This document shows positions 17,211-28,463 of a stretch of 64,000 nt of DNA, in pieces; the first letter of the stretch is position 1; the number at the start of each line of letters is the position of its first letter. The stretch comes from Rhodanobacteraceae bacterium (GTDB lineage: Bacteria > Pseudomonadota > Gammaproteobacteria > Xanthomonadales > Ahniellaceae). The translations under genes were made by a program, and so were the position numbers. The stretch spans positions 62,001 through 126,000 of the forward strand of contig JADJFT010000001.1 of NCBI GenBank assembly GCA_016708465.1, given 5' to 3'. The notes below the pieces were generated by a model. It had not been told where the DNA came from and made no database searches. It saw only the letters and a program-made list of their open reading frames with translations.

Positions 17211-19550
17211 TCAATTCGCGAGCACCCGCACGGTCACTGCATCGAATGCGCCGCGGCTGTCGAGGGCGAGAATGCGGAACAGACCGGGTTGGTCGAAGTG
17301 GTGTTCGATCGGCGTGGTGGCGGGGCTGGTGGCGATGAGTTTGCCGTCGAGTAGCCAGTGCACATCGCCTTCGGCGCCGAGTGCGCGCAGACGGGCGGCG
17401 GGGGCTTCGGTGACGCCGGGGGCGCGGCGGAGTACGGCGCCATTGATCAGACCATCGATACGCAAACGGCGGGCGACCGGTGCGCGCGCGGCGCGGCATT
17501 CGGGGGCAAAGTTCGGGGTGCGCGAGGCATTGCGGTCGCGTTGCGGCAGCCAAGGTTCGGCCAGCACTGGCCAGTGCGCGATCGTGCGCGCAGTCGATGG
17601 CGATTCGGAACAGGACGGCAACACGCGTTCGCCCCGTGCATTCACCTGCACCACTTCGCGCAAGGATTCGCTCGCGGCAGTGCCACGCATCGGCAGCGTT
17701 GGTGGAATGCGGCCGTCGAGAATCCAGGCTTCGCGCTTGCGCTGGCAGAGTTGCGGCGCGGCCGCATCGTAGGCTTCGCCCAGCGGCCAGCAGATATCGG
17801 CCTTGCGCACGCTTTCTGGCTGGGTATCGAAACTGGCCGCACCATTCACGCGTGGCAATCGGTCGGTGAGCGCGATCAACAAAGGCAGCGCGGTGGCGGC
17901 GCCGTATTGGCCGGGAATCGGCGTGCCATCCGGTCGACCGACCCACACGCCGACGGTGTAATGCGGCGTCACGCCGATCGCCCAGGCATCGCGAAAGCCG
18001 TAGCTGGTGCCAGTCTTCCAAGCGATGCGTGTGCGCCGGCCGGTGTTGATCAGACCGACCGGATCACCGGGGCGGCCATGATCTTCGAGCATCCGGCGCA
18101 CGATCCAGGCCGCTCCGGCGCTGACGACACGTCGGTCATCTTGTTTCGCAGCGCGGGTGAACCGCACCGGCCCACCGATGCCGCCGTTGCCGAAGGCCGC
18201 ATAGGCACCGACCAGTTCATCCAGCGAGGTCGCAGTACCGCCAAGCGCCATGGTCAGGTTCGGTTTCGCGCCGAGCGGGAGATCAAGCGCGACACCCGCG
18301 TGTTTCAGACGAGCCGCAAACGTATTCGGCGTGATGCGTGCGAGCACATCGACGGCGGGCACGTTCAAGGACAGGCGTAGCGCCTCGGCGACCGACACCG
18401 GGCCGTTGAAATCGTCGCCAAAATTGGCCGGGCGATAGCCGGCGAAATCCTGCGGCGCATCGATCAGCAGGCTCTCGGAATGAATCAGCCCCTCGTCGAG
18501 CGCAAGCGCATACAGGAACGGCTTCAACGTTGAACCGGGCGAACGTCTGGCCGCGACCATATCGACATGACCGAGCCGCGCCTCGTCGGCAAATTCGGCG
18601 GAACCGACATAGGCCAGCACCTCGCGCTGGGCATTATCGATCACCAACGCCGCTGCCGAGGTCTTGTCCGGCAGGCGTGACATCCAGCCGCTGATGCGCT
18701 CTTCCAGCGCGCGTTGCGCGATCGCATCGACCGTGGTCGCGATGACACGCTCGTGTGGATGCATGCGGCGCATGCGTTCGGCGAACAACGCCGCCTGCAT
18801 CGGCGTGCGCAGGCGCCGTGCCACCACGTTTTCGTCGCGTGCTTCGTCGATCACCGCGCTTGGCCAATCACCGAATTCGGCGAGCCTTGCCAGCACTTTG
18901 TCGCGTGCCACGCGCGCACGTTCGGGATAGCGGTCAGGGCGATTGCGGCTCGGTGACTGCGGTAACACCGCAAGCAAGGCCGCTTCCGAATGGGATAGCT
19001 GCGCCGCCGGTTTTCCGAGGTAGGCGAACGATGCTGCCTGCACACCTTCGATGCTGCCGCCGAATGGTGCCAGGTTCAGATACAAGGTCAGAATCTCGCG
19101 CTTGCTCAGTCGCACTTCGAGCTGCACCGCACGGATCATCTGGCGGACTTTGCCGAAGGCGTCGTGCGGAATCGGTTCGATCAAACGTGCGACTTGCATC
19201 GTCAATGTCGAACCGCCAGAAACGATGCGGCGATGCCACGCCGCCTGCACAGTGGCACGCGCAAACGCGAACGGATTAATCCCAGGATGGCGCCAGAACC
19301 AGCGGTCCTCGTAGCCGAGTAGCGCTTCGACATAGCGCGGCGAAACTTGTTCGATCGTTACCGGATAGCGCCACACGCCTTGCGCATTCGCAAATGCGCG
19401 CAACGGCGTGCCGTCGCGCGCCAGCACAATGGTCGCGCTGTCATCGGCGATATCTGGAATCGGTGGTGGCAACAACCGATCCAGCAACACGATCAGCGCC
19501 AGCGCGATGATCGTGTTGCGGAGCTTTCGGTGGCGCTGCAGCCAGTTCAC
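17211..19550 (-). CDS. pbpC: Penicillin-binding protein 1C
   Basis: This is a bifunctional murein synthase of 779 residues anchored by an N-terminal helix (about residues 12-24). The GT51 glycosyltransferase domain has Glu81 in YEDRWFWRHPG and GGSTLTMQ at residues 112-119. The transpeptidase has SxxK at Ser340-Lys343 (SPGSTLKPF), SLN at 394-396 and KTGT at 512-515. A C-terminal BiPBP_C-type domain (about 690-779) completes the PBP1C architecture. The start is GTG at 19548-19550. The gene follows the alpha-2-macroglobulin gene after 45 bases, the same partnership as E. coli yfhM-pbpC. Confidence 0.95.
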   Translation of the reverse strand: MNWLQRHRKLRNTIIALALIVLLDRLLPPPIPDIADDSATIVLARDGTPLRAFANAQGVWRYPVTIEQVSPRYVEALLGYEDRWFWRHPGINPFAFARATVQAAWHRRIVSGGSTLTMQVARLIEPIPHDAFGKVRQMIRAVQLEVRLSKREILTLYLNLAPFGGSIEGVQAASFAYLGKPAAQLSHSEAALLAVLPQSPSRNRPDRYPERARVARDKVLARLAEFGDWPSAVIDEARDENVVARRLRTPMQAALFAERMRRMHPHERVIATTVDAIAQRALEERISGWMSRLPDKTSAAALVIDNAQREVLAYVGSAEFADEARLGHVDMVAARRSPGSTLKPFLYALALDEGLIHSESLLIDAPQDFAGYRPANFGDDFNGPVSVAEALRLSLNVPAVDVLARITPNTFAARLKHAGVALDLPLGAKPNLTMALGGTATSLDELVGAYAAFGNGGIGGPVRFTRAAKQDDRRVVSAGAAWIVRRMLEDHGRPGDPVGLINTGRRTRIAWKTGTSYGFRDAWAIGVTPHYTVGVWVGRPDGTPIPGQYGAATALPLLIALTDRLPRVNGAASFDTQPESVRKADICWPLGEAYDAAAPQLCQRKREAWILDGRIPPTLPMRGTAASESLREVVQVNARGERVLPSCSESPSTARTIAHWPVLAEPWLPQRDRNASRTPNFAPECRAARAPVARRLRIDGLINGAVLRRAPGVTEAPAARLRALGAEGDVHWLLDGKLIATSPATTPIEHHFDQPGLFRILALDSRGAFDAVTVRVLAN

Positions 19551-19595
19551 GGTCGTCGCTCGCTGCGCGAGGGCCAGGCATGACCCTCCGACAGA

Positions 19596-22500
19596 TCAGT
19601 TCGGTGAAACCACCTTGATCGTCGACGGAATCGCTTCACCAATGCCGCGCAGGGTGGGGCGATACATGTCTTCGACCAGTGACGACGGCACGGTGTAAGT
19701 CCCTGGCGACACCGCACGCACGGCATAGAACAGGCGCGCCTTTGATCCGTCGTAGAGTTTGATCGCAGCGACGTAACGGTCTTCGCGATATTCCTCGAAC
19801 GCGATTTCGGCTTCGCTCGAACGCTCGGACAGGGTCACGCCGTCGATGGTCACGCTGTCCCACTGGCTCTGGTCGCCGAGATTGAAGTTCTCGATCTCCA
19901 GGCCGCCGGGCAGCAGATCGACGATCAACGCATCGCGCATGTTCTCGTCGGATTCCACGGTGACCATCACCACCAGAGAATCGCCTTCAGTCAGCGGTTT
20001 ACCGTCGTATTTGCTGCCGTCGAGCCGGTAGTAGTCGCGACGCACGGCGACGCCATTGCGCATCGATTTCGGCGCGCTGACCGGATAACCAACCACGTCT
20101 TCGGTCAGGTAGATCGGGCCATCGCCGCGCACATCCAATTTCACGCCGGCGGCGAGATCGGGTGCGGTGAAGCTGCGAGCAATCTGGCCGGTGGCGGCGA
20201 ATGGTTCATTGATGTTGCCGGCGAATACATCGCCTTCGATCTTGCGGTCCGGATCATTCAACAGCGCGCGGCCGAGTCGGAACAGAGCGATCTGTTCTTG
20301 GGTGCTGAAATAGAACTTGCCATTCCAGACGGCGCGGCCAGTAATCTCGCGCGCCATCGCGTGGACCTTGGCGTCATAAGCCGCTTGCGCCAATCCGTTT
20401 TCGTGAGTCAAGGCGACCATCAACGCCAAGTCGCGCAGGTCGGTGCCGTAATCACCGATCCAGGCCGGGCGTTTGAACTCGCGGGTGAAGGCTTCCTCGA
20501 TCGCTTTGCTGCCACGTTCCGTGTCGCCCATCAGCTGCAGTGCCACACCGAGATGCACCAACGGTAACGGTGCGATCAGCTTGCTGCGCTCGTTGTCGTA
20601 GAGCGCACGCAAGGTGCCGAGCGGCGCGCGTTTCTGGCGGGCGAGTACGTAGCCGGCTTGCATCATCTCGGCTAAGCGCAAGTGCTCGGAATAGTCGTAG
20701 TCGTAGTGCGCATTGCCGCCGGCAAGCAAATCATCTTCCAGACGTTTCAGCGTGCGCTCGAGCAACTGCGCCGGTGGCTCGAAACCGGCATCCTTGGCGG
20801 CGACCAGCATTTCGGCGACATAGGGCGTGATCGTCGAGACGACGTAATCGCCTCCCGGCCACATATTGAAGTGGCCACTCTCGACCTGCATCGACGCCAG
20901 TCGCGAGAACGCCACATTCATGCGCTCAGCGCGTTCCTTCTGCGTCAACGGTGTGACCGCAAATTGTTTCGCGGTCGCTTCATCGAGGAAGATCAGTGGA
21001 AATGCCTTGCTGGTGGTCTGTTCGACGCAGCCGTAGGGATAGCCAATCAGATCGGTTGCGACCGATGCGAACGGTAGCGGCGGCAGTGTGCCGAGGTGAT
21101 TCGCGACACCGTCGATTCCATCACCAGACCGCTACGCAGCGATGCATCGGCGACGACCGTCGGGTTCCGCACCGAGCACTTCGACACGCGCACGGCGTTC
21201 GATCGGATATGCCGGACGCACCGCGAACTCGATGCTGCGATCGACTTTCACGTCCTTGCCGCGTACCGTGATCTGCACCTTGGCGATGCCGAACTTCTGG
21301 CGCGCCGAGAGCGGAAAGCTCAAGGTCGTGCGGTCGCCGTCCGCGAGTTTCAGATTGCGCTTGCCATTGGCGACGTTGATGAATTCGCCGCCATCGACCA
21401 TGACTTCGTAGCTGCCATCGGCACCACTGAGGTTGTCGAGATCGAGCGCGAGTTCGGCGCTGTCACCACTGGCCATCGCGCGCGGCGCGCTGGCTTCGAC
21501 GACCAGTGGCGCCTGCACGATGATCTCGCGTTCGCCGGCGCCGTACTGCTGTTCGGCATAGGCGACCGCCGCAAGGCGCAGGGTGCCGTTGAAGTCCGGC
21601 AGCCGCAGCGGGATTGTCGCGGCACCTTGTGTATCCAGTGCGACCGGCGCATTGAACAGGTCGACGGTCTGTACCTTCACGTTCGGGCGGCGTGCTTGCG
21701 GCAGACCGAGCATTGCCGCGTCACCGCCGTAGCGCAGGCGTGCTTGCAGACCGTCCAGTGACTCGATGATGCGACCGTAGACGTCATAGGCATTGATGGC
21801 GTGGCGGCGCGGTGAGAAGAACCACGCGATCGGGTCTGGCAACGCGAATTGGGTGAGGTTGAGAATGCCGACATCGGTGGCCGAGAGCGTGATGCGTGCG
21901 GTCTTGCCGGCCAGAGCAGGAACCGAGAGCTTCACCTCAACCAGTTCGTCCGGACGTGCCTTGTCCTTCGCGGCGACGCTGACATCGACCTTGCGGTTCT
22001 TGCGATCCAGCGGCAGATGAATGACGCCGACCGCGCGTGCCGGGGTGATTTTCTCGGCCGCTGATCCGGGGCGAAACACCAGCGTGGTGATGTACAGGTC
22101 ATGCCGATTCCAGGTTGCATCGACCGGGATGCGCAACGTCGTTTCACCGCGGATATCGATGCGTTTCTGCCATAGCAACTGGTCGCTTTCGACCATCACC
22201 AAAGCCGAACCCGGATGCGGCGGCTTGATCGTGAGTTCGACGCTGTCACCGGCGGAATAGGCCGCCTTGTCGAGCGCCAGCTTGACCTTGTCCGGGCGAC
22301 TGCCGCGGTCTTGGCCTTCGTTGTACCAATTCCAGCCAGCCGTGAACGGCACTCGCGTCGTCAGTTGCGTCGTCGGGTCGAAAATTTCGAGGCGATAACC
22401 ACCCCAGCGGACGTGGGCGTCGTAACGCATGCGTTCGCCGGCCTTCAGGTCGAGATCACGTTCTTCAACGGTTTCCCACTTCGACAGGTAGTCGGCTTGC

Positions 22501-24464
22501 CAACCGCTGCCCGAAACCCAGCGCCAGTTGTAGTTGCGCAGTTCGTGCTGCAGTTTGAGCTTCAGTCCCGACGCTGCGAGCAGGTCGCCTGCGGCATTGC
22601 TGCGAATGATCTCGAAGCCGGCGTTGTCGCCCGGATCGGCACCATCGTCCATGTCGAACAATGGGCGCGCCCCGACCAATTCTGCTGCCGGCCAAATCGT
22701 GCGCTTGAGCGGACGGGTCACCGCGCGGCCACCACTTTCAAACAGTGAACCGACGACGATCACGGCGAGCGGGCCGGTCGGCGTTTTTGCTTCATCGATC
22801 ACGATCTCGGCTTCGAGTAGACCCTCGTCGTCGAGCACGTCATCGAGTGCATCGCGTGGCTGCTTTGGCAGATCGGCAAGCGGATCGCCGAAATGGAAAT
22901 CTTTCAGTGCGACGATCGGATGCACGTCAGGTTGCACCGAAACACGTGCAGTGAAGCGGTTACCTGCAGCCGGTGCGCCGTAAAGCCAATCACCATCGAC
23001 TTTGAGCCGCAGCGCTTCGCCAGCAGCGAGCACGGGTTTGTGCGTCGAGCACCAGCTTCATGCGTTCGGGCAGAAATTCCTCGACCCGTACCGGATAACT
23101 GGTCGGGTTGTTCATCGTCGGATCCGTGCTGAACTCGACACTCCATTTGCCGGTCGGCACATCGCCGTCGAGTGTGCGTTCATAGCGGGCGTAATTCAGC
23201 TCACCCGGCGCGAGTTCGCTGCGTGCCAGTTCGCGTCCATCGGGTTGGCGCAGCGCCACGAACAGCGGCTGCGAGGGCGTCATGCGGCCATCGAAGTCGC
23301 GCAGGATCGCGTTTACGCCGATCGTTTCGCCGGGGCGATAAAGGTCACGACCCGACCACGGAAAGATATCCAGCGGCATCTGTGAGCGGCCGGCAATCGC
23401 AAACTCAGACAGGTCTAATGCCGGCGTGTTGAAGCTGAGCAAGGCGTAGTCATCCCCCAATGCGCGATCAGGGTGTCGGCGGCATTGAGTTTGTAGTCGA
23501 TCAGCGCCATACCGCTGTCGTCGGTGGCGGCGCTGACCAAGGTTTCACCTTGGCGATTGCGCACTTCGATGGCGACACTGGCCTTGGCGTTGCCGGACTC
23601 CAGCGAAGCGGTATGCACCAGCACGCGGTCGGCGTAGGCGCGCACATGCAGGCCGATGTCGCTGACGACGAACATCGCGGTGTCGTATTCGCCGCGATAG
23701 CTGCCGGATTTCTTGAGCACCGCATAGTAAAGACCGGACTGCTTCATCTCTTGGATATCGCGAATCGGCAGATAACTGACACTGCGTTCGTTGCGCTTCA
23801 CATCCAACGCGAAGCGATTGGCGTAGACCGAGTCGCCATACTTGGTGAGTTGATCCACCGACCAATTCCAGCGCTGGCCGTTTTTCTGGAACTCGTCGAG
23901 GAACGGACGCACCTGCTTGTCGCGGATCTTGAAGAATTCGACATCGGCCTCGGCGACGTTCACTGACACGATCGGCAGACCGCGCGACTCATGCAGCGGC
24001 AAGATATGACCCTGACTGGCGAATCCGACCACGGGTTCCTGCTCTCCGGCATAAACCTCGTGCGACTGATCTTTGCCGAGAGTGCGACCATCGGTCGCCA
24101 TCAGACTGCCCTTGATGGTGACGACATAGGTTACGTCGGCCGCGAGGTAAGGAAAGCGTAGTTTTTGGCTGTCCTCAAGGAACCAGCTGCCCTCCGGCTT
24201 GGCACCGCCTTTGATGGTGATCGAGATCAGTTCGTCGAAGGCCTGCTGCGACACCAGCGGTTGCGAGAATGGCAATACGATCGAGGCACGCCCTTCGTAA
24301 GACTCACCGGTCGGTGTATCCAGCGCGAAATCCTTGCGCGCTATTTCCGCGACGCCGGCCTGACTCGTCTGCAACTCCGGCGGCGCGCCATCGTCGCGAC
24401 CACCGCATCCCGTCAGCGCCAGCGAGACCGCCAGCATCCATCCCGACCAACGCACAATACCCAT
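19596..24464 (-). pseudogene. Alpha-2-macroglobulin family lipoprotein, four frameshifts
   Basis: This is one gene of about 1,620 codons read in shifting frames. It starts with a lipoprotein signal (LALTGC, Cys20). It should be a periplasmic protease trap guarding against host or competitor proteases together with PBP1C. The thioester motif YPYGCVEQ is intact at 21018-21041. Frame changes are needed near 23454-23458 (a run of five C on the plus strand), near 23034-23040, near 21157 and near 21095. The first and last are repaired by adding one base to a homopolymer, and the last two compensate each other. The open segments are 23415-24464, 22990-23460, 21135-23033 and 19596-21131. Real decay and sequencing error both remain possible. 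Confidence 0.85.
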
Positions 24465-24614
24465 GTCTGATTCCCAAGTTCGCTCGAGAAACCCTTCCCG
24501 CCGCGTGCCGCAAGTATGCCGCGTGCGTCGTTTGACATGTTGCGATAACAGCCTTTGTGCGGCCCGGAGTCGGCCAGCTTCGGCGGAATTGCAGGCAGCG
24601 TGCTCGGTGTTCGC

Positions 24615-26216
24615 TCAGCGACCGGTCATCGACAAGGCCACCGCTTGTGCCACTTCGATGCCATCGATTGCGGCCGAATAGATGCCGCCGGCATAACTTG
24701 CGCCTTCGCCGGCTGGGTAGAGACCGTGGGTGTTGATGCTTTGATAGTCGGCACCACGAGTGATGCGCAGCGGTGACGAGGTGCGAGTTTCGACTGCGGT
24801 CAACAGCGCATCCGCCATCGCGTAGCCTTTGATCTGGCGATCGAGTGCGGGCAGGGCTTCACGCATCGCCTGAATGGCGTAGTCGGGCAGGGCGGTGGCG
24901 AGATCGCACAGACGCACCCCCGGTTTGTACGAGGGTAGAACAGCCCCGATATCGGTCGATGCACGCCCGCCGAGGAAGTCACCGACGCGTTGGGCTGGGG
25001 CCGAATAGTCGCCACCACCCAATTCGAAGGCCCGACGTTCCCAATGGCGTTGGAACTCGATGCCGGCGAGCGCGCCACCGGGATAGTCTGCCGGGCTGAC
25101 GCCGACGACGAAGCCGGCATTGGCATTGCGTTCGTTGCGTGAATACTGGCTCATGCCATTGGTGACCACTTGGCCGACTTCGGAGGTCGCCGCGACCACG
25201 GTGCCGCCCGGACACATGCAGAAACTGTAGACCGAGCGGCCATTGCCGGCATGGTGCACCAGTTTGTAATCAGCGGCACCGAGGATCGGATGGCCGGCGA
25301 AATCACCGAAGCGGGCGCGGTCGATCAGCGACTGCGGGTGTTCGATACGGAATCCGATCGAGAACGCTTTCGCTTCCATCGATACGCCTTGCGCATGCAG
25401 GGCATAAAACGTGTCGCGGGCGCTGTGGCCAATCGCCAGCACGACGTGGTCACTGTGCAATTCCTCGCCGTCAGCAAGGCGCACGCCACGTACTGCACGG
25501 TCTTCGATCAACAGCTCATCGACGCGCATGCCGAAGCGGATTTCGCCACCTAGCGCTTCGATGTCGCCGCGCATTTTTTCGATCATGCTGACCAAGCGGA
25601 AGGTGCCGATATGCGGCTTGGCGACGTAGAGAATTTCTTCGGGCGCGCCGGCCGCGACAAATTCGTGCAGCACCTTGCGGCCATAGTGATGCGGGTCTTT
25701 GATCTGGCTGTAGAGCTTGCCGTCCGAGAAGGTGCCGGCCCCGCCCTCGCCAAACTGCACGTTCGACTCCGGGTTGAGCACATTCCTGCGCCATAGCCCC
25801 CAGGTGTCCTTGGTGCGTTCGCGCACGGCCTTGCCGCGTTCGAGCACAAGCGGCCGGAAGCCCATCTGCGCCAGAATCAGCGCCGCGAACAAGCCACAAG
25901 GGCCGAAACCGATGATCAGCGGACGCGACTTCAACGCTGTCGGTGCTCCGGTGACGAAACGATAGGTCATGTCCGGGCTGCGACCGACGTGGTTGATCGT
26001 GCGCTGCGACAACATCGCCTCGGTGGCTGCGGTCAGCGTCACATCGACGGTATAGATCAATGCAATCGCGCTACGTTTGCGGGCATCGTAGCTGCGCTTG
26101 TAAACGCTGACGGCGATGAGTTCCGCATCCACGATGCCAAGTCGCGCCAAGATCGCAGTGCGCAGGTCAGCGTCCGCGTGGTTGAGCGGCAGCTTGATTT
26201 CGGTGAGTCGCAACAT
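24615..26216 (-). CDS. FAD-dependent dehydrogenase, COG2509 type
   Basis: This is a 533-residue flavoprotein of the uncharacterised family often annotated NAD(P)/FAD-dependent oxidoreductase. A roughly 90-residue N-terminal domain precedes the Rossmann motif GFGPCGLFAALILAQMG and the FAD stretch FGEGGAGTFSDGKL. A CMCPGG motif lies at about residue 300, and the C-terminal YPAGEGASYAGGI completes the FAD site. The substrate is unknown. The ATG at 26214-26216 lies 48 bases from the divergent start of a second flavoprotein gene. Confidence 0.87.
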   Translation of the reverse strand: MLRLTEIKLPLNHADADLRTAILARLGIVDAELIAVSVYKRSYDARKRSAIALIYTVDVTLTAATEAMLSQRTINHVGRSPDMTYRFVTGAPTALKSRPLIIGFGPCGLFAALILAQMGFRPLVLERGKAVRERTKDTWGLWRRNVLNPESNVQFGEGGAGTFSDGKLYSQIKDPHHYGRKVLHEFVAAGAPEEILYVAKPHIGTFRLVSMIEKMRGDIEALGGEIRFGMRVDELLIEDRAVRGVRLADGEELHSDHVVLAIGHSARDTFYALHAQGVSMEAKAFSIGFRIEHPQSLIDRARFGDFAGHPILGAADYKLVHHAGNGRSVYSFCMCPGGTVVAATSEVGQVVTNGMSQYSRNERNANAGFVVGVSPADYPGGALAGIEFQRHWERRAFELGGGDYSAPAQRVGDFLGGRASTDIGAVLPSYKPGVRLCDLATALPDYAIQAMREALPALDRQIKGYAMADALLTAVETRTSSPLRITRGADYQSINTHGLYPAGEGASYAGGIYSAAIDGIEVAQAVALSMTGR

Positions 26217-26263
26217 CGTGAAACCCGGATAGCGGTCGATTCGGCATGCTAGCGTCCCGGTCG

Positions 26264-27445
26264 ATGAACGATCCAGTTGACGTGGTGGTGATCGGTGGCG
26301 GTGCCGCCGGCTTGATGTGTGCACTGACCGCTGGCCAGCGTGGGCGGCGTGTGCGCGTAATCGAACACGCGAACCGGGTAGGCAAAAAAATTCTGATGTC
26401 CGGCGGCGGGCGCTGTAACTTCACCAACACCGGCACGACTGCGGCCCATTTCATCTCGGCAAATCCGCATTTCTGCAAGTCGGCGTTGGCACGCTTCAAG
26501 CCAGCGCAATTCATCGACATGGTCGAGCGCCACGGTATCGGCTATCACTAGAAAGAACTCGGCCAACTGTTCTGCGACGACTCCTCGAAGCAGATTGTGC
26601 GCATGCTGCTCGACGAATGTGCGGCCGCCGGCGTGCGCATTGATACCTCGTGTGGTGTGGAACGCGTGCAGCAGGTGGATGCCGGCTTTGTCGTGCATAC
26701 GACGCTCGGTCCGATCGCTACGACGGCGCTGGTGGTCGCGACTGGCGGCCTGTCGATTCCGAGCATGGGCGCGACCGGCTTCGGTTACGACATCGCGCGC
26801 CAGTTTGGGCATAACGTGCGGCCGACCCGCGCCGGTTTGGTGCCGCTGACTTTGTCGGGCACGCATCAGACGCGCTGGTGTGACTTAAGCGGCGTAGCGT
26901 TTCCGGTATCGGCTTGCTGCAATGAGCAACGATTCGACAACTTCATGTTGATTACCCATCGCGGTGTCAGCGGACCGGCGATTCTGCAGATCTCCTCATA
27001 CTGGCAACCTGGCGACGACTTGCGCCTTGATCTGTTACCGCAGGTGGATGCGTTTGCGGCATTGAAGGCACTGCAGAAACAACGCCCAGCGGCGGAACTG
27101 CGCAGTGTGCTCGCCGAGCTGTTGCCGAAACGATTCGCCGAACGCCTGTGTGAGTTCTGGTTTGAGAGCCGACCGATTCGACAGTTCAATGATCCAGAAC
27201 TGCGCGCCGTGGCCGCACAACTGAACGATTGGCCGTTGGTCGCGAGTGGCACCGAGGGCTACCGTACTGCCGAGGTCACGCTCGGCGGCATCGATACCGA
27301 CGAACTCTCGTCCACAAGCTTGCAGTCGAAGCGGGTAACCGGCCTGTATTTCATTGGCGAAGTCGTCGATGTGACCGGCTGGCTCGGCGGCTATAACTTC
27401 CAGTGGGCATGGGCGTCTGGGCATGCCGCGGGCAGTGCCGTCTGA
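26264..27445 (+). pseudogene. BaiN/HI0933-family flavoprotein with in-frame TAG at codon 96
   Basis: This is a COG2081 flavoprotein of 393 codons. The N-terminus has the FAD motif VVIGGGAAGLMCA and the family stretch GKKILMSGGGRCNFTNT. The C-terminus has GEVVDVTGWLGGYNFQWAWA, both typical and intact. TAG at 26549-26551 interrupts the phrase HGIGYH-stop-KELGQLFCD. Homologs have Glu at this place (HEKELGQLFCD), so one G-to-T change (GAG to TAG) explains it. The frame is unchanged on both sides. Downstream translation could restart at an internal codon, but the product would lack the FAD-binding N-terminus. Confidence 0.88.
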
Positions 27446-27503
27446 TCCGGTCGGATGCACGCATCGCTACACTCACTGGCCACGGCTCAAGCTTGGAGAC
27501 GAT

Positions 27504-28463
27504 ATGTCGGCAGTGATGCAGCCGGAAAAGCGCGCGGAGGATGCCATCGTCTCGATCCGCGGATTGACGAAAACTTATGCGAACGGCTTTTCGGCGCTGA
27601 AAGGCATCGACCTGGAGATCAGGCGTGGCGAGATTTTTGCCCTTCTCGGACCGAATGGTGCCGGCAAAACCACGCTGATCAGCATCGTTTGCGGCATCGT
27701 CAATGCCTCTGCAGGGGTGGTGATCGCCGACGGCTTCGACAATGTGCGCGAGTTCCGTCGCGCCCGCGCACGTATCGGACTGGTACCGCAAGAACTGCAC
27801 ACGGATGCCTTCGAAACGGTCTGGGCGACGTGTAATTTCAGCCGTGGATTGTTCGGCTTCAAGGCGAACCCGGAGCACATCGAACACGTCCTCAAAGATC
27901 TGAGCTTATGGGACAAGCGCAATGACCGGATCATGACGCTTTCCGGCGGCATGAAGCGCCGTGTGCTGATCGCGAAGGCGCTCGCGCACGAGCCCAGCAT
28001 CCTGTTTCTCGATGAGCCGACGGCAGGCGTTGATGTCGAACTACGCCACGACATGTGGAATGTTGTCCGTCGCCTGCGTGAGCGTGGCACCACGATTATC
28101 CTGACCACGCACTACATCGAGGAAGCCGAGGAAATGGCCGATCGTGTCGGTGTGATCCTCAAGGGCAAAATCATCCTCGTCGAGGACAAGGATGTGTTGA
28201 TGAAGAAACTCGGCAAGCGCGAGCTGGCGTTGCACTTGAATGCACCGTTGAGCGCGGTGCCGATGGCACTGACCGACTTGAACCTGGAACTTCAGGATAA
28301 CGGCAGCGTGCTCGTCTATCGCTTTGATGCCGGCGGCGAGGCCACCGGCATTTCGCGCCTTTTGAATCGACTGGGTGCTGAGAGCATTCAATTCCACGAC
28401 CTCAAGACCAGCGAAACCTCGCTGGAAGAAATCTTCGTCAACCTGGTCAAGGAGCGCGCATGA
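27504..28463 (+). CDS. ABC-2 type transporter, ATP-binding protein
   Basis: This is a 319-residue ATPase. Walker A is GPNGAGKTT (about residues 49-57), the signature is LSGGMKRRVLIAKALAH, Walker B is ILFLDEPTAGVD, and the H-loop is TTHYIEEAEEMADRV. A C-terminal extension of about 80 residues is typical of the YadG/NatA group. The ATG at 27504 has GGAG 5 bases upstream. The permease start overlaps its stop, so the two form one export system, probably for a drug or polysaccharide-like substrate (not determinable). Confidence 0.92.
   Translation: MSAVMQPEKRAEDAIVSIRGLTKTYANGFSALKGIDLEIRRGEIFALLGPNGAGKTTLISIVCGIVNASAGVVIADGFDNVREFRRARARIGLVPQELHTDAFETVWATCNFSRGLFGFKANPEHIEHVLKDLSLWDKRNDRIMTLSGGMKRRVLIAKALAHEPSILFLDEPTAGVDVELRHDMWNVVRRLRERGTTIILTTHYIEEAEEMADRVGVILKGKIILVEDKDVLMKKLGKRELALHLNAPLSAVPMALTDLNLELQDNGSVLVYRFDAGGEATGISRLLNRLGAESIQFHDLKTSETSLEEIFVNLVKERA

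Noticed and set aside
21132..21134. In-frame TAG in alpha-2-macroglobulin as a third G-to-T nonsense mutation
   Set aside because: The TAG is only met in the wrong frame. Between the two compensating frameshifts (about 21157 and 21095) the proper frame reads SLRSGLVMES without a stop.
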